Shown here piece after piece: positions 46,239 through 54,734 of a DNA stretch of 64,000 bases (position 1 is its first letter; every line of letters begins with the position of its first letter). Under the pieces are notes generated by a model. The model worked only from the letters and a program-made list of their open reading frames with translations, was not told the origin of the DNA and searched no databases. Source of the DNA: Ampullimonas aquatilis (GTDB taxonomy: Bacteria; Pseudomonadota; Gammaproteobacteria; Burkholderiales; Burkholderiaceae_D). Location of the stretch: NCBI RefSeq assembly GCF_049675895.1, contig NZ_CP183834.1, positions 1,674,001 to 1,738,000 of the forward strand. Reading direction: 5' to 3'. The translations under genes and the position numbers were made by a program.

Positions 46239-47557
46239 GGCTTGTCCTGGTACTGCAGTTGAGCAGATTGACTGTCTTGCGTCATCGGAAAAATAAAATT
46301 GAGTTGCGCCCATAGACGCGCACGTTCAGCCTGCAATTCCAAAGCCTGCAAACGCACATCCGTTTCATTGCGGCGCGCTGCGAGCAGTTCGGTCAAACTG
46401 GCCTTGCCACCGCGATAAGCCCCTAACGTAGCCTGACTGCGCTGGATTGCCAAGGGAATCAGTTCGTTTTCATAACGCTTGACACGATCGATATCACTTT
46501 GCCATTCATTGATCATCGTATGCGTGTCGGCAATGCGAGCGCGCAACATCTCCTCACGCTCCTGCCGGACCTGTTCAAGCATTGCCAGCCTGGAGGAAAG
46601 TGCCCGATCCTGCCGATTTTTCTGATCCCATTGAAAGGGCCTCGAAAACCCCACTGAAACCATATTCGAATAGGCCGGACCACGTTGCTGATACGCAATC
46701 TCGACAGTCCAATCAGATTGCTTGTCAGCTTCTGCCAATTTCGCTTCGGCTTCGGCAATCTCTGTTTGTCTGGTCAATACGGCAATATCGGGATGCGCTG
46801 ACAAGGTCGCATCCAGCATCGCCGGGTCTACATGATGACTGGCAATATCGGGTATGCCAGCCAATGGCTCGTCAACATCCCGGCCAGTCCAACGGACAAG
46901 CATTGTCTTGGCATTGCGTACTTTTCGTTGAATATCAGCGGCACGATCATCCACCATTGCCAATGCACTGCGTGCAGCAAAAATATCGGCCTGACTACCA
47001 CGACCGGCACGATAATTTCCTTCTGCAGCCGCGACTTCCAACCTGGCCTGCGTCGCCTGCTCGACCATGACTTCAGCCATCCGTTCTGCATAAAAACGCT
47101 CCAGCCATACCAGCGCCGTGGCCCGTTGAATTGACGCGATGATGGTCGCTTTTTCAGCCAAAGCCCTATCTGCAGAGCGGGCATAGCGCTCGGTACGCCA
47201 TTTAAGTTTTTGGTTACTCGTCAACTCCTGCATGACACCCAGTCGGCGCATTGTCATGAAATCACGAGTCAGGCTTCCCTTGTCAGGACCATCAACGGGT
47301 AAATTGTCGATACCGATCTTGAGCACGGGGTCAGGCAACTGACCAGCCGCAATGGCCATGTCACGAGCAGCCATCACCGCCTGATCCTGCCCTGATAATT
47401 GATGGGATCGAACCACAGCGAATTGCTGGGCCTGTGCCAATGTCAAACCATCAGCAGCCAGAACGCAGGGGCTGAATATGGGAAAGGTGCAGACAATGAC
47501 TGCTGCACAAACAGCACAATACCGTGCACTTTCAGGCACAGCAAAAGAAAACGACAT
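46235..47557 (-). CDS. cusC: TolC-family outer-membrane channel of the Cus system
   Basis: 440 aa. Signal peptide ending LAADG, then two repeated coiled-coil/beta segments of the OEP family (GLTLAQAQQFAVVRSHQLSG...). CAGGAGG stands 7 nt before ATG 47557. First of the three efflux structural genes; joins CusBA to span the envelope. Confidence 0.93.
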   Translation of the reverse strand: MSFSFAVPESARYCAVCAAVIVCTFPIFSPCVLAADGLTLAQAQQFAVVRSHQLSGQDQAVMAARDMAIAAGQLPDPVLKIGIDNLPVDGPDKGSLTRDFMTMRRLGVMQELTSNQKLKWRTERYARSADRALAEKATIIASIQRATALVWLERFYAERMAEVMVEQATQARLEVAAAEGNYRAGRGSQADIFAARSALAMVDDRAADIQRKVRNAKTMLVRWTGRDVDEPLAGIPDIASHHVDPAMLDATLSAHPDIAVLTRQTEIAEAEAKLAEADKQSDWTVEIAYQQRGPAYSNMVSVGFSRPFQWDQKNRQDRALSSRLAMLEQVRQEREEMLRARIADTHTMINEWQSDIDRVKRYENELIPLAIQRSQATLGAYRGGKASLTELLAARRNETDVRLQALELQAERARLWAQLNFIFPMTQDSQSAQLQYQDKP

Positions 47558-47628
47558 AAAACCTCCTGACAGCAATTGATCATGAGGCACACCCAGGGCG
47601 TGCCTTGCAAACCTTGGCGATCAGAAGG

Positions 47629-48033
47629 TTAAATGCGGAAACAGCAGTGACGAATGGCGATGGGCGGCGCTGTGGTGCGTCTATATAGGCTGGCAGAGGG
47701 TTGCAGCCAATGTACAGAAACGACGACCACATTGATACTTAAAGTTCGTATCAAGCCGGTTGTCATAAACGGTTGAATATCGGGTTGCGGGTTTTTATCG
47801 AGTGATTGCTGGCTGAGCGGGTCGTGAGCATGAGTATGGCAAAGCGTGGGCTGCTCACTATCCATGCCAGCACAGTTCAACATCACGGGTATCTCGGCGG
47901 TATCAGAGACTGAGGCTGATCCGTCCAGCATCATATTCGGGCATGCATACGACGCTTCAGCAAGCTGCATGAACAGCATGCAAAACAGCGTGAACAACAC
48001 CGCCAACAAACGAGATGAGCGAGAAGGCTTCAT
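47629..48033 (-). CDS. Small exported protein, first gene of the cus operon
   Basis: 134 aa. Signal peptide (LLAVLFTLFCMLFMQLAEASYA), then a mature part with scattered Cys and His (CPNMM, NCAGMD, LCHTHAHD, RHCCFRI) that could bind copper. Short open reading frame directly behind the cus promoter, 72 nt before cusC, with GGGTAATCA as weak ribosome site. Similar small unnamed proteins precede other cus/czc operons. Function unknown; a periplasmic copper-binding role is a guess. Confidence 0.7.
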   Translation of the reverse strand: MKPSRSSRLLAVLFTLFCMLFMQLAEASYACPNMMLDGSASVSDTAEIPVMLNCAGMDSEQPTLCHTHAHDPLSQQSLDKNPQPDIQPFMTTGLIRTLSINVVVVSVHWLQPSASLYRRTTAPPIAIRHCCFRI

Positions 48034-48058
48034 TGATTACCCAAACTATGGTCGGATC

Positions 48059-48088
48059 ATCATACGTAGTGCAATGATGGCTTGTCAA
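48059..48088 (-). promoter_or_regulatory. Promoter of the cus operon
   Basis: Minus strand: TTGACA (48088-48083), 18-bp spacer, TATGAT (48064-48059), start near 48052. The spacer and -10 contain ATCAT...ATGAT arms, so a regulator may bind between the hexamers, as MerR-type proteins do with long spacers. No copper regulator gene is adjacent. Confidence 0.6.
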
Positions 48089-48196
48089 GTAACCAGTCAG
48101 CCAATCAAGCTGGTTTGTCGACATCGGCATTCTGATTACGCCCTGACAAAGGTACTTGAAAATCGGTGGCAACCAGACGCAACTGATTGATCAGCC

Positions 48197-48382
48197 CTAA
48201 ACCACCGTGATGATGAAAAATGCGGCAACCACGATGGCAAAGGCAATGGTTGCTACTTGCGTAAACAGGAAGTCTATTTGCCACTTCTTTTTAAGCGCCC
48301 AATAGCCCAACACAAAGATCAGCAAATCTATTAAAAAAATAATGCTGCGAATCTGTAGATCATGTTGAGCGGAATCAGTCAT
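48197..48382 (-). CDS. Small two-helix membrane protein next to the ClC transporter
   Basis: 61 aa from ATG 48382: short polar start, helix IIFLIDLLIFVLGYWALKKK and second helix ATIAFAIVVAAFFIITVV. It starts 67 nt after the ClC stop on the same strand. No family recognised. An upstream in-frame GTG/ATG would overlap the ClC gene and is less likely. Confidence 0.55.
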   Translation of the reverse strand: MTDSAQHDLQIRSIIFLIDLLIFVLGYWALKKKWQIDFLFTQVATIAFAIVVAAFFIITVV

Positions 48383-48449
48383 GACAACTTGGCCTTGATC
48401 CAGCGCTGTCAGTCTGTTCATCAGACCATTTGTCCGGCTGTTCCTCAGA

Positions 48450-49781
48450 CTATTGGTCAGTCTTATCCTGATTACCACTCGTCGCATCCGCCCGAGTCCG
48501 CTTGCGCCAGGCCGACACCTCGCCCAGCTTCATCTCTTCGGGCAGACTGCGGTACTTGCCATGGCCAACGCGTTGCGAGCGATAGATGCCGCTGTGGCCG
48601 GAAAACAGGTAGCTGATCACACAGGCAATCGCGGCGTAGAGCCCGGCTTCGGCACCAAACAACTCCATCGCCATCAGGGTGGACGCAATGGGCGTATTGG
48701 CCGCACCCGCAAACACGGCTACAAAGCCCATGCCCGCCATCAGCGCAATCGGCATATGCAAAAGTGGTGCAAGCGCATTGCCCAAGGTAGCGCCTATATA
48801 AAACAGCGGCGTCACCTCCCCGCCTTTAAAACCGGTGGCCAGGGACAACACCGTCATGCCAAATTTGGCCGCAAACTCATAGGTGGGCAAGGCATGCTGA
48901 AAGGCTTCCTGAATCACCGGAATGCCCAGGCCAATATAACGATCTGCCGCGAGTAACATGACAATGGCGGCCACGATTACTCCACCCAACATGGGACGCA
49001 AGGGCGCATAAGGAATGAACTGCTTGACCAGTGCATTGAGCTGATGCGTCGCATTGGCAAACAGTTTGCCCGTCAGGCCAAATAATGCACCGGCAATCAG
49101 CATGGCCACAAAACCCCACACCGACATCAACGGCACCGCACCAATTGCATAATGGGTATGGTGCACACCCAATAACAAGCCTATTCGCAACCCCACTTGA
49201 TCAGCCATCAGCGCGGCAACCAGACAAGGCAGGATGGCGTCATATCGCAGGCGACCAATCGCCAATACTTCCAGGCCAAAAATGGCACCGGCCAAGGGCG
49301 TACCAAACACCGAAGCAAAACCCGCGCTGATGCCCGCCATCAAGATGATGCGCCGGTCTTCATGTTTAAGCCTGCACCAATGAGTAATCTGATCAGCCAA
49401 TGCGCCACCCATTTGCACGGCAGTGCCTTCGCGCCCCACCGACGCGCCAAACAAATGCGAGACGACCGTCGCACCAAGAATCAACGGTGCCATGCGCAGC
49501 GGTATCACCTTTCTGGGATCATGAATCTCGTCAATCAACAGGTTATTACCCGCCTCGACCTGCTGACCATAGCGCAGATAAATCCAGCCTACCGCAAAGC
49601 CCGCCAGAGGCAACAGCCAGATCAACCAGCGATGACTCTCCCGTGTTGTGGTTGCCCATTCCAGCGCAAACAAAAACAGTGCCGAGGCCGATCCGGCCAA
49701 CAACGCCACCACGCCAGCCAACAACAGCCACTTGCCAAGATATGGCAGCAGATCAACGGGTTCGGGAGAATGTTGGGACAT
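48450..49781 (-). CDS. ClC-type transporter of the fluoride (CLC-F) clade
   Basis: 443 aa, ClC fold. Where canonical ClC have the chloride-binding GSGIP motif, this protein has GNNLL (residues 78-82), the signature of CLC-F fluoride/proton antiporters. The gating motif GREGT (116-120) with Glu118 and VQMGG is intact. Expected role: expelling cytoplasmic fluoride. No fluoride riboswitch was recognised upstream. ATG 49781 chosen; an earlier in-frame codon at 49838 is in the leader. Also annotated generically as voltage-gated chloride channel. Confidence 0.9.
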   Translation of the reverse strand: MSQHSPEPVDLLPYLGKWLLLAGVVALLAGSASALFLFALEWATTTRESHRWLIWLLPLAGFAVGWIYLRYGQQVEAGNNLLIDEIHDPRKVIPLRMAPLILGATVVSHLFGASVGREGTAVQMGGALADQITHWCRLKHEDRRIILMAGISAGFASVFGTPLAGAIFGLEVLAIGRLRYDAILPCLVAALMADQVGLRIGLLLGVHHTHYAIGAVPLMSVWGFVAMLIAGALFGLTGKLFANATHQLNALVKQFIPYAPLRPMLGGVIVAAIVMLLAADRYIGLGIPVIQEAFQHALPTYEFAAKFGMTVLSLATGFKGGEVTPLFYIGATLGNALAPLLHMPIALMAGMGFVAVFAGAANTPIASTLMAMELFGAEAGLYAAIACVISYLFSGHSGIYRSQRVGHGKYRSLPEEMKLGEVSAWRKRTRADATSGNQDKTDQ

Positions 49782-50140
49782 GGCTGGCTGCTTGATTGTT
49801 ATGCGTATTAGGTCAGTGTCATGCTGTTTTTTAAACAATCAAAAATGTGTTGATGATTGTAGCAGTCGGCTCTGCGCTGAATGTTTTCAAGTACACCAAT
49901 ATGGCAGAACCGCGCCAGATACCCGCCAATCAGCAAAGCGCAATCCGTGTAATTGAGTAACCATAATAGATTTATTTGACAGGTTTCATTTTGCGTGACA
50001 CCATATTATCAAGTTATTACTAGTTACATGTATTTGACTAAATTCATGTCAAGAAAACACTTAAGCGCACCGCAGTTTAGGTTTGACACGAAATCTCATC
50101 CACATGTTTGCGGTCACAAACTCAATTGAAAGGTGTCATC
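49782..50140. other. Divergent intergenic region ClC/alpha-beta hydrolase
   Basis: 359 bp, AT-rich in its right half (TTATCAAGTTATTACTAG). Searched by eye for the fluoride (crcB) riboswitch on the minus strand: not seen. Nothing else identified. Confidence 0.5.
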
Positions 50141-51004
50141 ATGTCGCAACCTAAGATTTATTATCGATACAGCAACGTCCATGGTCGTAATGTGTTTTAC
50201 CGTGAAGCCGGTAATCCACAGTCTCCCAGCATAGTGCTATTGCATGGTTTTCCCAGCAGCTCACATATGTTTCGTGATCTGATTCCGGCACTGGCCGATC
50301 AGTTTCATGTCATTGCCCCAGACTACATTGGCTTTGGCCAATCGGATGCACCTTCGGCAACTGAGTTTGATTACACCTTCCATAACCTGACCGAGCACGT
50401 CAGCGGCCTGCTCGATCAGCTCGGCCTGAACGAATATGTCCTCTATATGCAAGACTATGGTGGCCCGATCGGTTTGCGGATTTTCAGCCAGCGCCCTGAG
50501 CAGGTAAAGGGTCTGGTGATTCAAAATGCCAATGCCTATATGGCGGGTGTGGGCGATGCCGCCAAGCAAGTCTTTTTGCCACTCTGGCAAGAACGTAATG
50601 CCACCACCGAAGCCGCAGCACGAACCTTTTTAAAAGCCGAAACCACCCAGTTTCAATATCTGGTTGGCGCGCAAGACCCGCAAGCCATTAGCCCCGACAA
50701 CTGGGTAGTCGATCAGGCATTATTGGACCGCCCTGGCACCGATGCCTACCAGCTTGATTTGCTGGTCAACTACCAGACCAATGTGGCGCAATATGACAAC
50801 TGGCATATCGCCTTGCGTCAGCATCAACCTAAAACCCTGTTGGTATGGGGCAAGCATGACCCCTTCTTTATTCCGGCTGGTGCCGAAGCCTTCTTAGAAG
50901 ATTTGCCACAAGCCAAACTAGTCTGGCTGGATGGTGGGCATTTTGTGCTCGATGAACACACCCCAACTGTGGCAACCGAAATCAAGGCCATGTTTGCCAT
51001 TTAA
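50141..51004 (+). CDS. Alpha/beta hydrolase (haloalkane dehalogenase/epoxide hydrolase-like)
   Basis: 287 aa. Oxyanion-hole HGFPSSSHMF, nucleophile Asp in YMQDYGGPIG (MQDYGG rather than GxSxG, as in epoxide hydrolases and haloalkane dehalogenases), acid in WGKHDPFF, base His in DGGHFVLDE. Cytosolic, no signal peptide. AAAGGTG upstream of ATG 50141. Followed in 62 nt by an azoreductase, so the two may be co-transcribed. Confidence 0.9.
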   Translation: MSQPKIYYRYSNVHGRNVFYREAGNPQSPSIVLLHGFPSSSHMFRDLIPALADQFHVIAPDYIGFGQSDAPSATEFDYTFHNLTEHVSGLLDQLGLNEYVLYMQDYGGPIGLRIFSQRPEQVKGLVIQNANAYMAGVGDAAKQVFLPLWQERNATTEAAARTFLKAETTQFQYLVGAQDPQAISPDNWVVDQALLDRPGTDAYQLDLLVNYQTNVAQYDNWHIALRQHQPKTLLVWGKHDPFFIPAGAEAFLEDLPQAKLVWLDGGHFVLDEHTPTVATEIKAMFAI

Positions 51005-51066
51005 TTTAATCGATAGGGCAAGTCGCTGCTCATGCACTTGATGAGCAGCGCGGCCAAGGACAAGTC

Positions 51067-51708
51067 ATGACAACACTTCTTTACATCAAGGCATCACCGC
51101 GTGGTGAGCACTCCAAGTCGGCGGCGATTGCCGAGGCTTATCTCACCGAGGTACAAACTCTGCGCCCCGCTCTGCTGATTGATCGGCTTGATCTTGCACA
51201 AGTCAACTTGCCAGAATTTGATGGTAATAAAGCCGCTGCCAAAATGGCCGTCATTACCCAACAAGCGCATGATTCAGCCCAACAAAACGCCTGGCATGAG
51301 ATCAAGTCACTTGCGCAACGCTTTATGGAGGCTGACTACTATGTATTGGCGGTGCCGATGTGGAATGGTGGCATTCCCTATAAGCTCAAGCACTATATTG
51401 ATCTGATTCATCAACCTGGATTGCTGTTTGGGCTGGATCGCAGCACCGGCTATTTTGGACTACTCAAAAACAAACAAGCCACGCTGATACTCACCAGCGG
51501 AGCCTACTCACCGGCAATTCCTGCGCCCACCTTTGGCACCGACCATCATGGTACGTATTTAAGAGCCTGGTTAAACCAGGCGGGCGTAGTTGATATTGAC
51601 GAGGTGCGCTTTCAGCCCACCCTACTGACCAGTGATCCTGAGGGCGACTTTAGCAAAGCACTTGCCGCTGCACAGGCAGCCGCCAAACACCTGTTTGAGA
51701 AAAATTAA
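51067..51708 (+). CDS. azoR: FMN-dependent NADH-azoreductase
   Basis: 213 aa flavodoxin-fold. Phosphate-binding loop SPRGEHSKS, YYVLAVPMWNGGIPYKLKHYID and LTSGAYS typical of AzoR. Reduces quinones and azo compounds with NADH. AAGGAC upstream of ATG. Confidence 0.93.
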   Translation: MTTLLYIKASPRGEHSKSAAIAEAYLTEVQTLRPALLIDRLDLAQVNLPEFDGNKAAAKMAVITQQAHDSAQQNAWHEIKSLAQRFMEADYYVLAVPMWNGGIPYKLKHYIDLIHQPGLLFGLDRSTGYFGLLKNKQATLILTSGAYSPAIPAPTFGTDHHGTYLRAWLNQAGVVDIDEVRFQPTLLTSDPEGDFSKALAAAQAAAKHLFEKN

Positions 51709-51749
51709 AGATGGGTCGCCAGGTAGGCGGCGTTGAATTGACTCAGGTT

Positions 51750-52211
51750 TTAAATCCAGCGCCGCACCTTGGCGACATACGCCGAATAACGTTCACCAAA
51801 GCAGTTTTGCAATATCCGCTCTTCCGGCTGAATCTGAAAGCGCGTCATGTAGATCACATAGATCAATGGCCCGGCCAACAGCCACCATGACCATAAATAA
51901 GCAGCCAAAGCCAACAACCATAGCAATAAACCAAGATACATGGGATTGCGTGTCACCTGATACACACCGGTCGTCACCAATGCCGAGGCTTGCTCAGGTT
52001 TGAGCGGATTGGTGGTAGTCTGCGCCGCCCTAAAAGCCAATACCCCAAGCAGGCCAAATGTCACACCAACCACGACCAACACTATCACCACCGCATAACG
52101 CCAGGACGGTGCCAGGGTTTCTGTCGCCGTTATCGAAGTGCTCCTCCACATCAGCAAGGCGATCAGAACTGTCAGTAGCGGCGGCGGGATTTTGTGTTCG
52201 AGGAATGACAT
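51750..52211 (-). CDS. ICMT-family (isoprenylcysteine methyltransferase-like) membrane protein
   Basis: 153 aa with four hydrophobic segments. C-terminal signature TRNPMYLGLLLWL and EERILQNCFGERYSAYVAKVRRW matches the PEMT/ICMT-like phospholipid methyltransferase family, which uses S-adenosylmethionine within the membrane. The substrate in bacteria is usually unknown. Confidence 0.85.
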   Translation of the reverse strand: MSFLEHKIPPPLLTVLIALLMWRSTSITATETLAPSWRYAVVIVLVVVGVTFGLLGVLAFRAAQTTTNPLKPEQASALVTTGVYQVTRNPMYLGLLLWLLALAAYLWSWWLLAGPLIYVIYMTRFQIQPEERILQNCFGERYSAYVAKVRRWI

Positions 52212-52244
52212 GGGTGTTAATTTGAATCTGATCCCATTTACTTA

Positions 52245-52724
52245 TCAACCATGCAGGGCCGCTTCAATTGCGGCAATATCGATCTTGCTCATTTGCATCA
52301 TTGCCTCGAAAGCGCGCTTGGCTGCGGCACGATCGGGATTGGTGATAGCCGCAGTCAGTGCGCGTGGTGTGATTTGCCATGACAGACCCCATTTGTCCCG
52401 GCACCAGCCGCAGGCACTCTCCTGGCCACCATTACCCACGATCGCGTTCCATAGACGGTCGGTTTCAGCCTGATCATCCGTTGCGATCTGGAACGAAAAC
52501 GCCTCGTTGTGCTTAAACGTGGGGCCACCATTCAAGCCTAAACAGGGAATGCCAACCACAGTGAATTCGACTGTCAAGACATCCCCTTGTTTGCCCGCCG
52601 GATAGTCGGCAGGTGCTCGATAAATCGTGCCCACTGCACTGTCCGGAAACGTCTCAGCATAAAACTTTGCTGCATCCAGCGCGGTGCCATCGTACCAAAG
52701 GCAAATCGTATTTTTAGGAAGCAT
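52245..52724 (-). CDS. VOC-family protein, PhnB-like
   Basis: 159 aa. Typical PhnB-like start (ICLWYDGTALDAAKFYAETF), VLTVEFTVVGIPCLGLNGGPTFKHNEAFSFQI, and CGWCRDKWGLSWQI. Such proteins were once called 3-demethylubiquinone methyltransferases by annotation error; they are metal-binding VOC-fold proteins with unclear substrate. AAGGAG before ATG. Confidence 0.88.
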   Translation of the reverse strand: MLPKNTICLWYDGTALDAAKFYAETFPDSAVGTIYRAPADYPAGKQGDVLTVEFTVVGIPCLGLNGGPTFKHNEAFSFQIATDDQAETDRLWNAIVGNGGQESACGWCRDKWGLSWQITPRALTAAITNPDRAAAKRAFEAMMQMSKIDIAAIEAALHG

Positions 52725-52903
52725 CGTGTATCTCCTTGAGTGACCGATTACGTGAATCTCATTACCTAAATAAATGGCAAATCGGTCAATAGTGCCAAGT
52801 GTTAAATAACGGTTGGTGGTTCTGTTGGCCTCCAGTCTTGAAGCTCAAGGAGGCCAAGACCGATCACATCCAATTAAGGAACCACCAGAACACCCCTGTG
52901 CAA

Positions 52904-53317
52904 TCAGGATCCAATTCCTGATTTAGCCAACTCATCCGCAATATTTTGGTGCTCATAGGACGTAATCTCAAAGGGATTACCATCAGGATCAGTGAAATAC
53001 AACGACCAGGAAAATTCATGATCAATGGCATTAACCTTGTATCCCAGGACAAAAGAAAGATGAGACTGCCATGCAAGAAACTCCACAGCCGAGGCACGAA
53101 AAGCCACGACAGAACGGCATTGCTCGGCTGGCCGTTCAAATAGTGCCAGATGAACACTACCAGAAGGATTGCCGATGGTTAGTGGACCACGCTCTGAAAT
53201 TGAGCCTGCCAACTCGGACGTGCGCTGTAATCCCAGCACACGGGCGTACCACGCCGCCGCTAGCAAACGATTAACGACAAAGATATGAATATGATCAAGG
53301 CCTTCAAGATGTGGCAT
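52904..53317 (-). CDS. VOC-family glyoxalase-like protein (copy 1)
   Basis: 137 aa. Begins MPHLEGLDHIHIFVVNRLLAAAWYARVLGL with His in a metal-ligand position and a second conserved FTDPDGNPFEITSYE block (Glu ligand). Nearly identical in layout to the gene at 54241-54654. AGGAGG 7 nt before ATG. Function unknown; glyoxalase/dioxygenase/resistance-type fold. Confidence 0.88.
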   Translation of the reverse strand: MPHLEGLDHIHIFVVNRLLAAAWYARVLGLQRTSELAGSISERGPLTIGNPSGSVHLALFERPAEQCRSVVAFRASAVEFLAWQSHLSFVLGYKVNAIDHEFSWSLYFTDPDGNPFEITSYEHQNIADELAKSGIGS

Positions 53318-53357
53318 CGTATTTTCCTCCTGCGAATCAACCTGAATCCTATCCTAC

Positions 53358-54002
53358 TTATTTGCTTCGGGAAGTCAGCAACCAGACCTTTTCTGTTGCG
53401 GCACACTTTCCTTTTAGTCCACCAGCCAGTTCACTACTTTGCAGCAGGTGTAAATCGTAAGCACCGGCATAATGCTGGGTGACTTCGGCCTGTGTTACCG
53501 AAAATGGTGGGCCGGCTTGCAGGTTTTGATCGTATTCATAGCAGATGAGTAGCTGCTTTGCCTGATGGGTTAGCGCGGTCAGATGGGCGCTGTAGCGCTC
53601 GCGCATGGGTGCTGGCAAGGCCACCAGTGCGGCACGATCATAAACCGCATCCACCTTACCAAGCATGCTACTAGTCAGGGCAAAAATATCACCCATGAAA
53701 ATATCAATCCCGGTCTGGCTGTAATGTTGCAACGAACCCAGCGGCGCTATATTGGGCACGACACCCAGCTCATCAAACAACTGCTTAACAGCCAGCTCGC
53801 TCAGTTCGGCCCCGACCACCTGATAACCTTGCCCAAGCAGCCAGGCAATATCCCGGGTTTTACCGCACAAAGGCAAAAAGATCCGTGCTCCTGGTGCCAG
53901 TTTGAGCGCATGAATATGCTGCACCAGCAGAGGATTAACCTCGGCATTGTGAAAGGCAATCTCGTTCTTGTCCCATTTTTGCAGCCAGAAATCAGCGTCC
54001 AT
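53358..54002 (-). CDS. tpm: Thiopurine S-methyltransferase
   Basis: 214 aa. TPMT signature: MDADFWLQKWDKNEIAFHNAEVNPLL, then SAM-binding FLPLCGKTRDIAWLLGQGYQVVGAELSELAVKQLF. In bacteria linked to selenium and tellurite methylation as well as thiopurine detoxification. GAGGAGTGCTG before ATG 54002. It sits between two duplicate VOC genes, suggesting a duplicated cassette. Confidence 0.95.
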   Translation of the reverse strand: MDADFWLQKWDKNEIAFHNAEVNPLLVQHIHALKLAPGARIFLPLCGKTRDIAWLLGQGYQVVGAELSELAVKQLFDELGVVPNIAPLGSLQHYSQTGIDIFMGDIFALTSSMLGKVDAVYDRAALVALPAPMRERYSAHLTALTHQAKQLLICYEYDQNLQAGPPFSVTQAEVTQHYAGAYDLHLLQSSELAGGLKGKCAATEKVWLLTSRSK

Positions 54003-54011
54003 CAGCACTCC

Positions 54012-54221
54012 TCAATCAGAATCAAACACACCATTGTCTCTACCGATTGTCACACGATCAGGCAGACAGGATGCATGATCTGTGATTGGGGGTAAAGTTT
54101 TCCTGACCCCATTTTTCCTTGATGAAGGCGTACTTGCCACCGTGTCTTTGTCACAAGTGGCACAGACCGGTCCCGAGCAACAGGACACAACAGCAATGAT
54201 AAAAATGCGAAATGCTTTCAT
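54012..54221 (-). CDS. Short hypothetical exported protein
   Basis: 69 aa from MKAFRIFIIAVVSCCSGPVCATC, which resembles a signal peptide followed by Cys-rich residues; the rest is polar with no recognised domain. It fills the gap between the second VOC gene and tpm. It may be a real small secreted protein or a chance reading frame. Confidence 0.35.
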   Translation of the reverse strand: MKAFRIFIIAVVSCCSGPVCATCDKDTVASTPSSRKNGVRKTLPPITDHASCLPDRVTIGRDNGVFDSD

Positions 54222-54240
54222 GGGACAGGAAACCTGACTG

Positions 54241-54654
54241 TCACTGAGCCGATTGATGCTCAAGTGCTTGTGCGATTGGCTCGTACTCATAAGACGTTAT
54301 CTCAAAAGGATTACCATCGGGATCGGTGAAGTAAAGTGACCAGGAAAAATCATAGTCAACCGCCTCGACCGCATGACCAAGGACTGCGCAGAGATGCGAC
54401 CGCCAGACAAGAAACTCGGAGGCAGTAGCCCGAAAGGCCACTACCGAGCGGCACGTTTCTGCTGGACGCTCAAATAGCGCCAGATGAACCGTGCCGGAAG
54501 GATTGCCGATGGTCAGTGGGCCGCGCTCAGAGACCCAGCCTTCAAACTCTGGCGCGCGGTGCAACCCTAGTACCTGCGCGTACCACGCTTCTGATGCCAA
54601 ACGATTAACGACAAAAATATGAATATGATCAAAACTTTCGAGACTGGGTGTCAT
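54241..54654 (-). CDS. VOC-family glyoxalase-like protein (copy 2)
   Basis: 137 aa. Same layout as copy 1 at 52904-53317: SFDHIHIFVVNRLASEAWYAQVLGLHRAPEFEGWVSERGPLTIGNPSGTVHLALFERPA in place of the matching segment, and FTDPDGNPFEITSYEYE. The two copies flank the thiopurine methyltransferase gene. GGAGAAACCT upstream of ATG. Probably arose by tandem duplication of VOC and tpm with loss of one methyltransferase copy, or by insertion between duplicates. Confidence 0.88.
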   Translation of the reverse strand: MTPSLESFDHIHIFVVNRLASEAWYAQVLGLHRAPEFEGWVSERGPLTIGNPSGTVHLALFERPAETCRSVVAFRATASEFLVWRSHLCAVLGHAVEAVDYDFSWSLYFTDPDGNPFEITSYEYEPIAQALEHQSAQ

Positions 54655-54734
54655 AGGTTTCTCCGGTCTAATGTCATGAAGACAGATGTGAATAAATGGT
54701 CATCATATATCTGACGTGTTTGGCATTGATGATT

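Noticed and set aside
49782..50140. Fluoride riboswitch before the ClC gene
   Set aside because: The conserved crcB elements were not recognised on the minus strand; only an ordinary AT-rich leader is seen.
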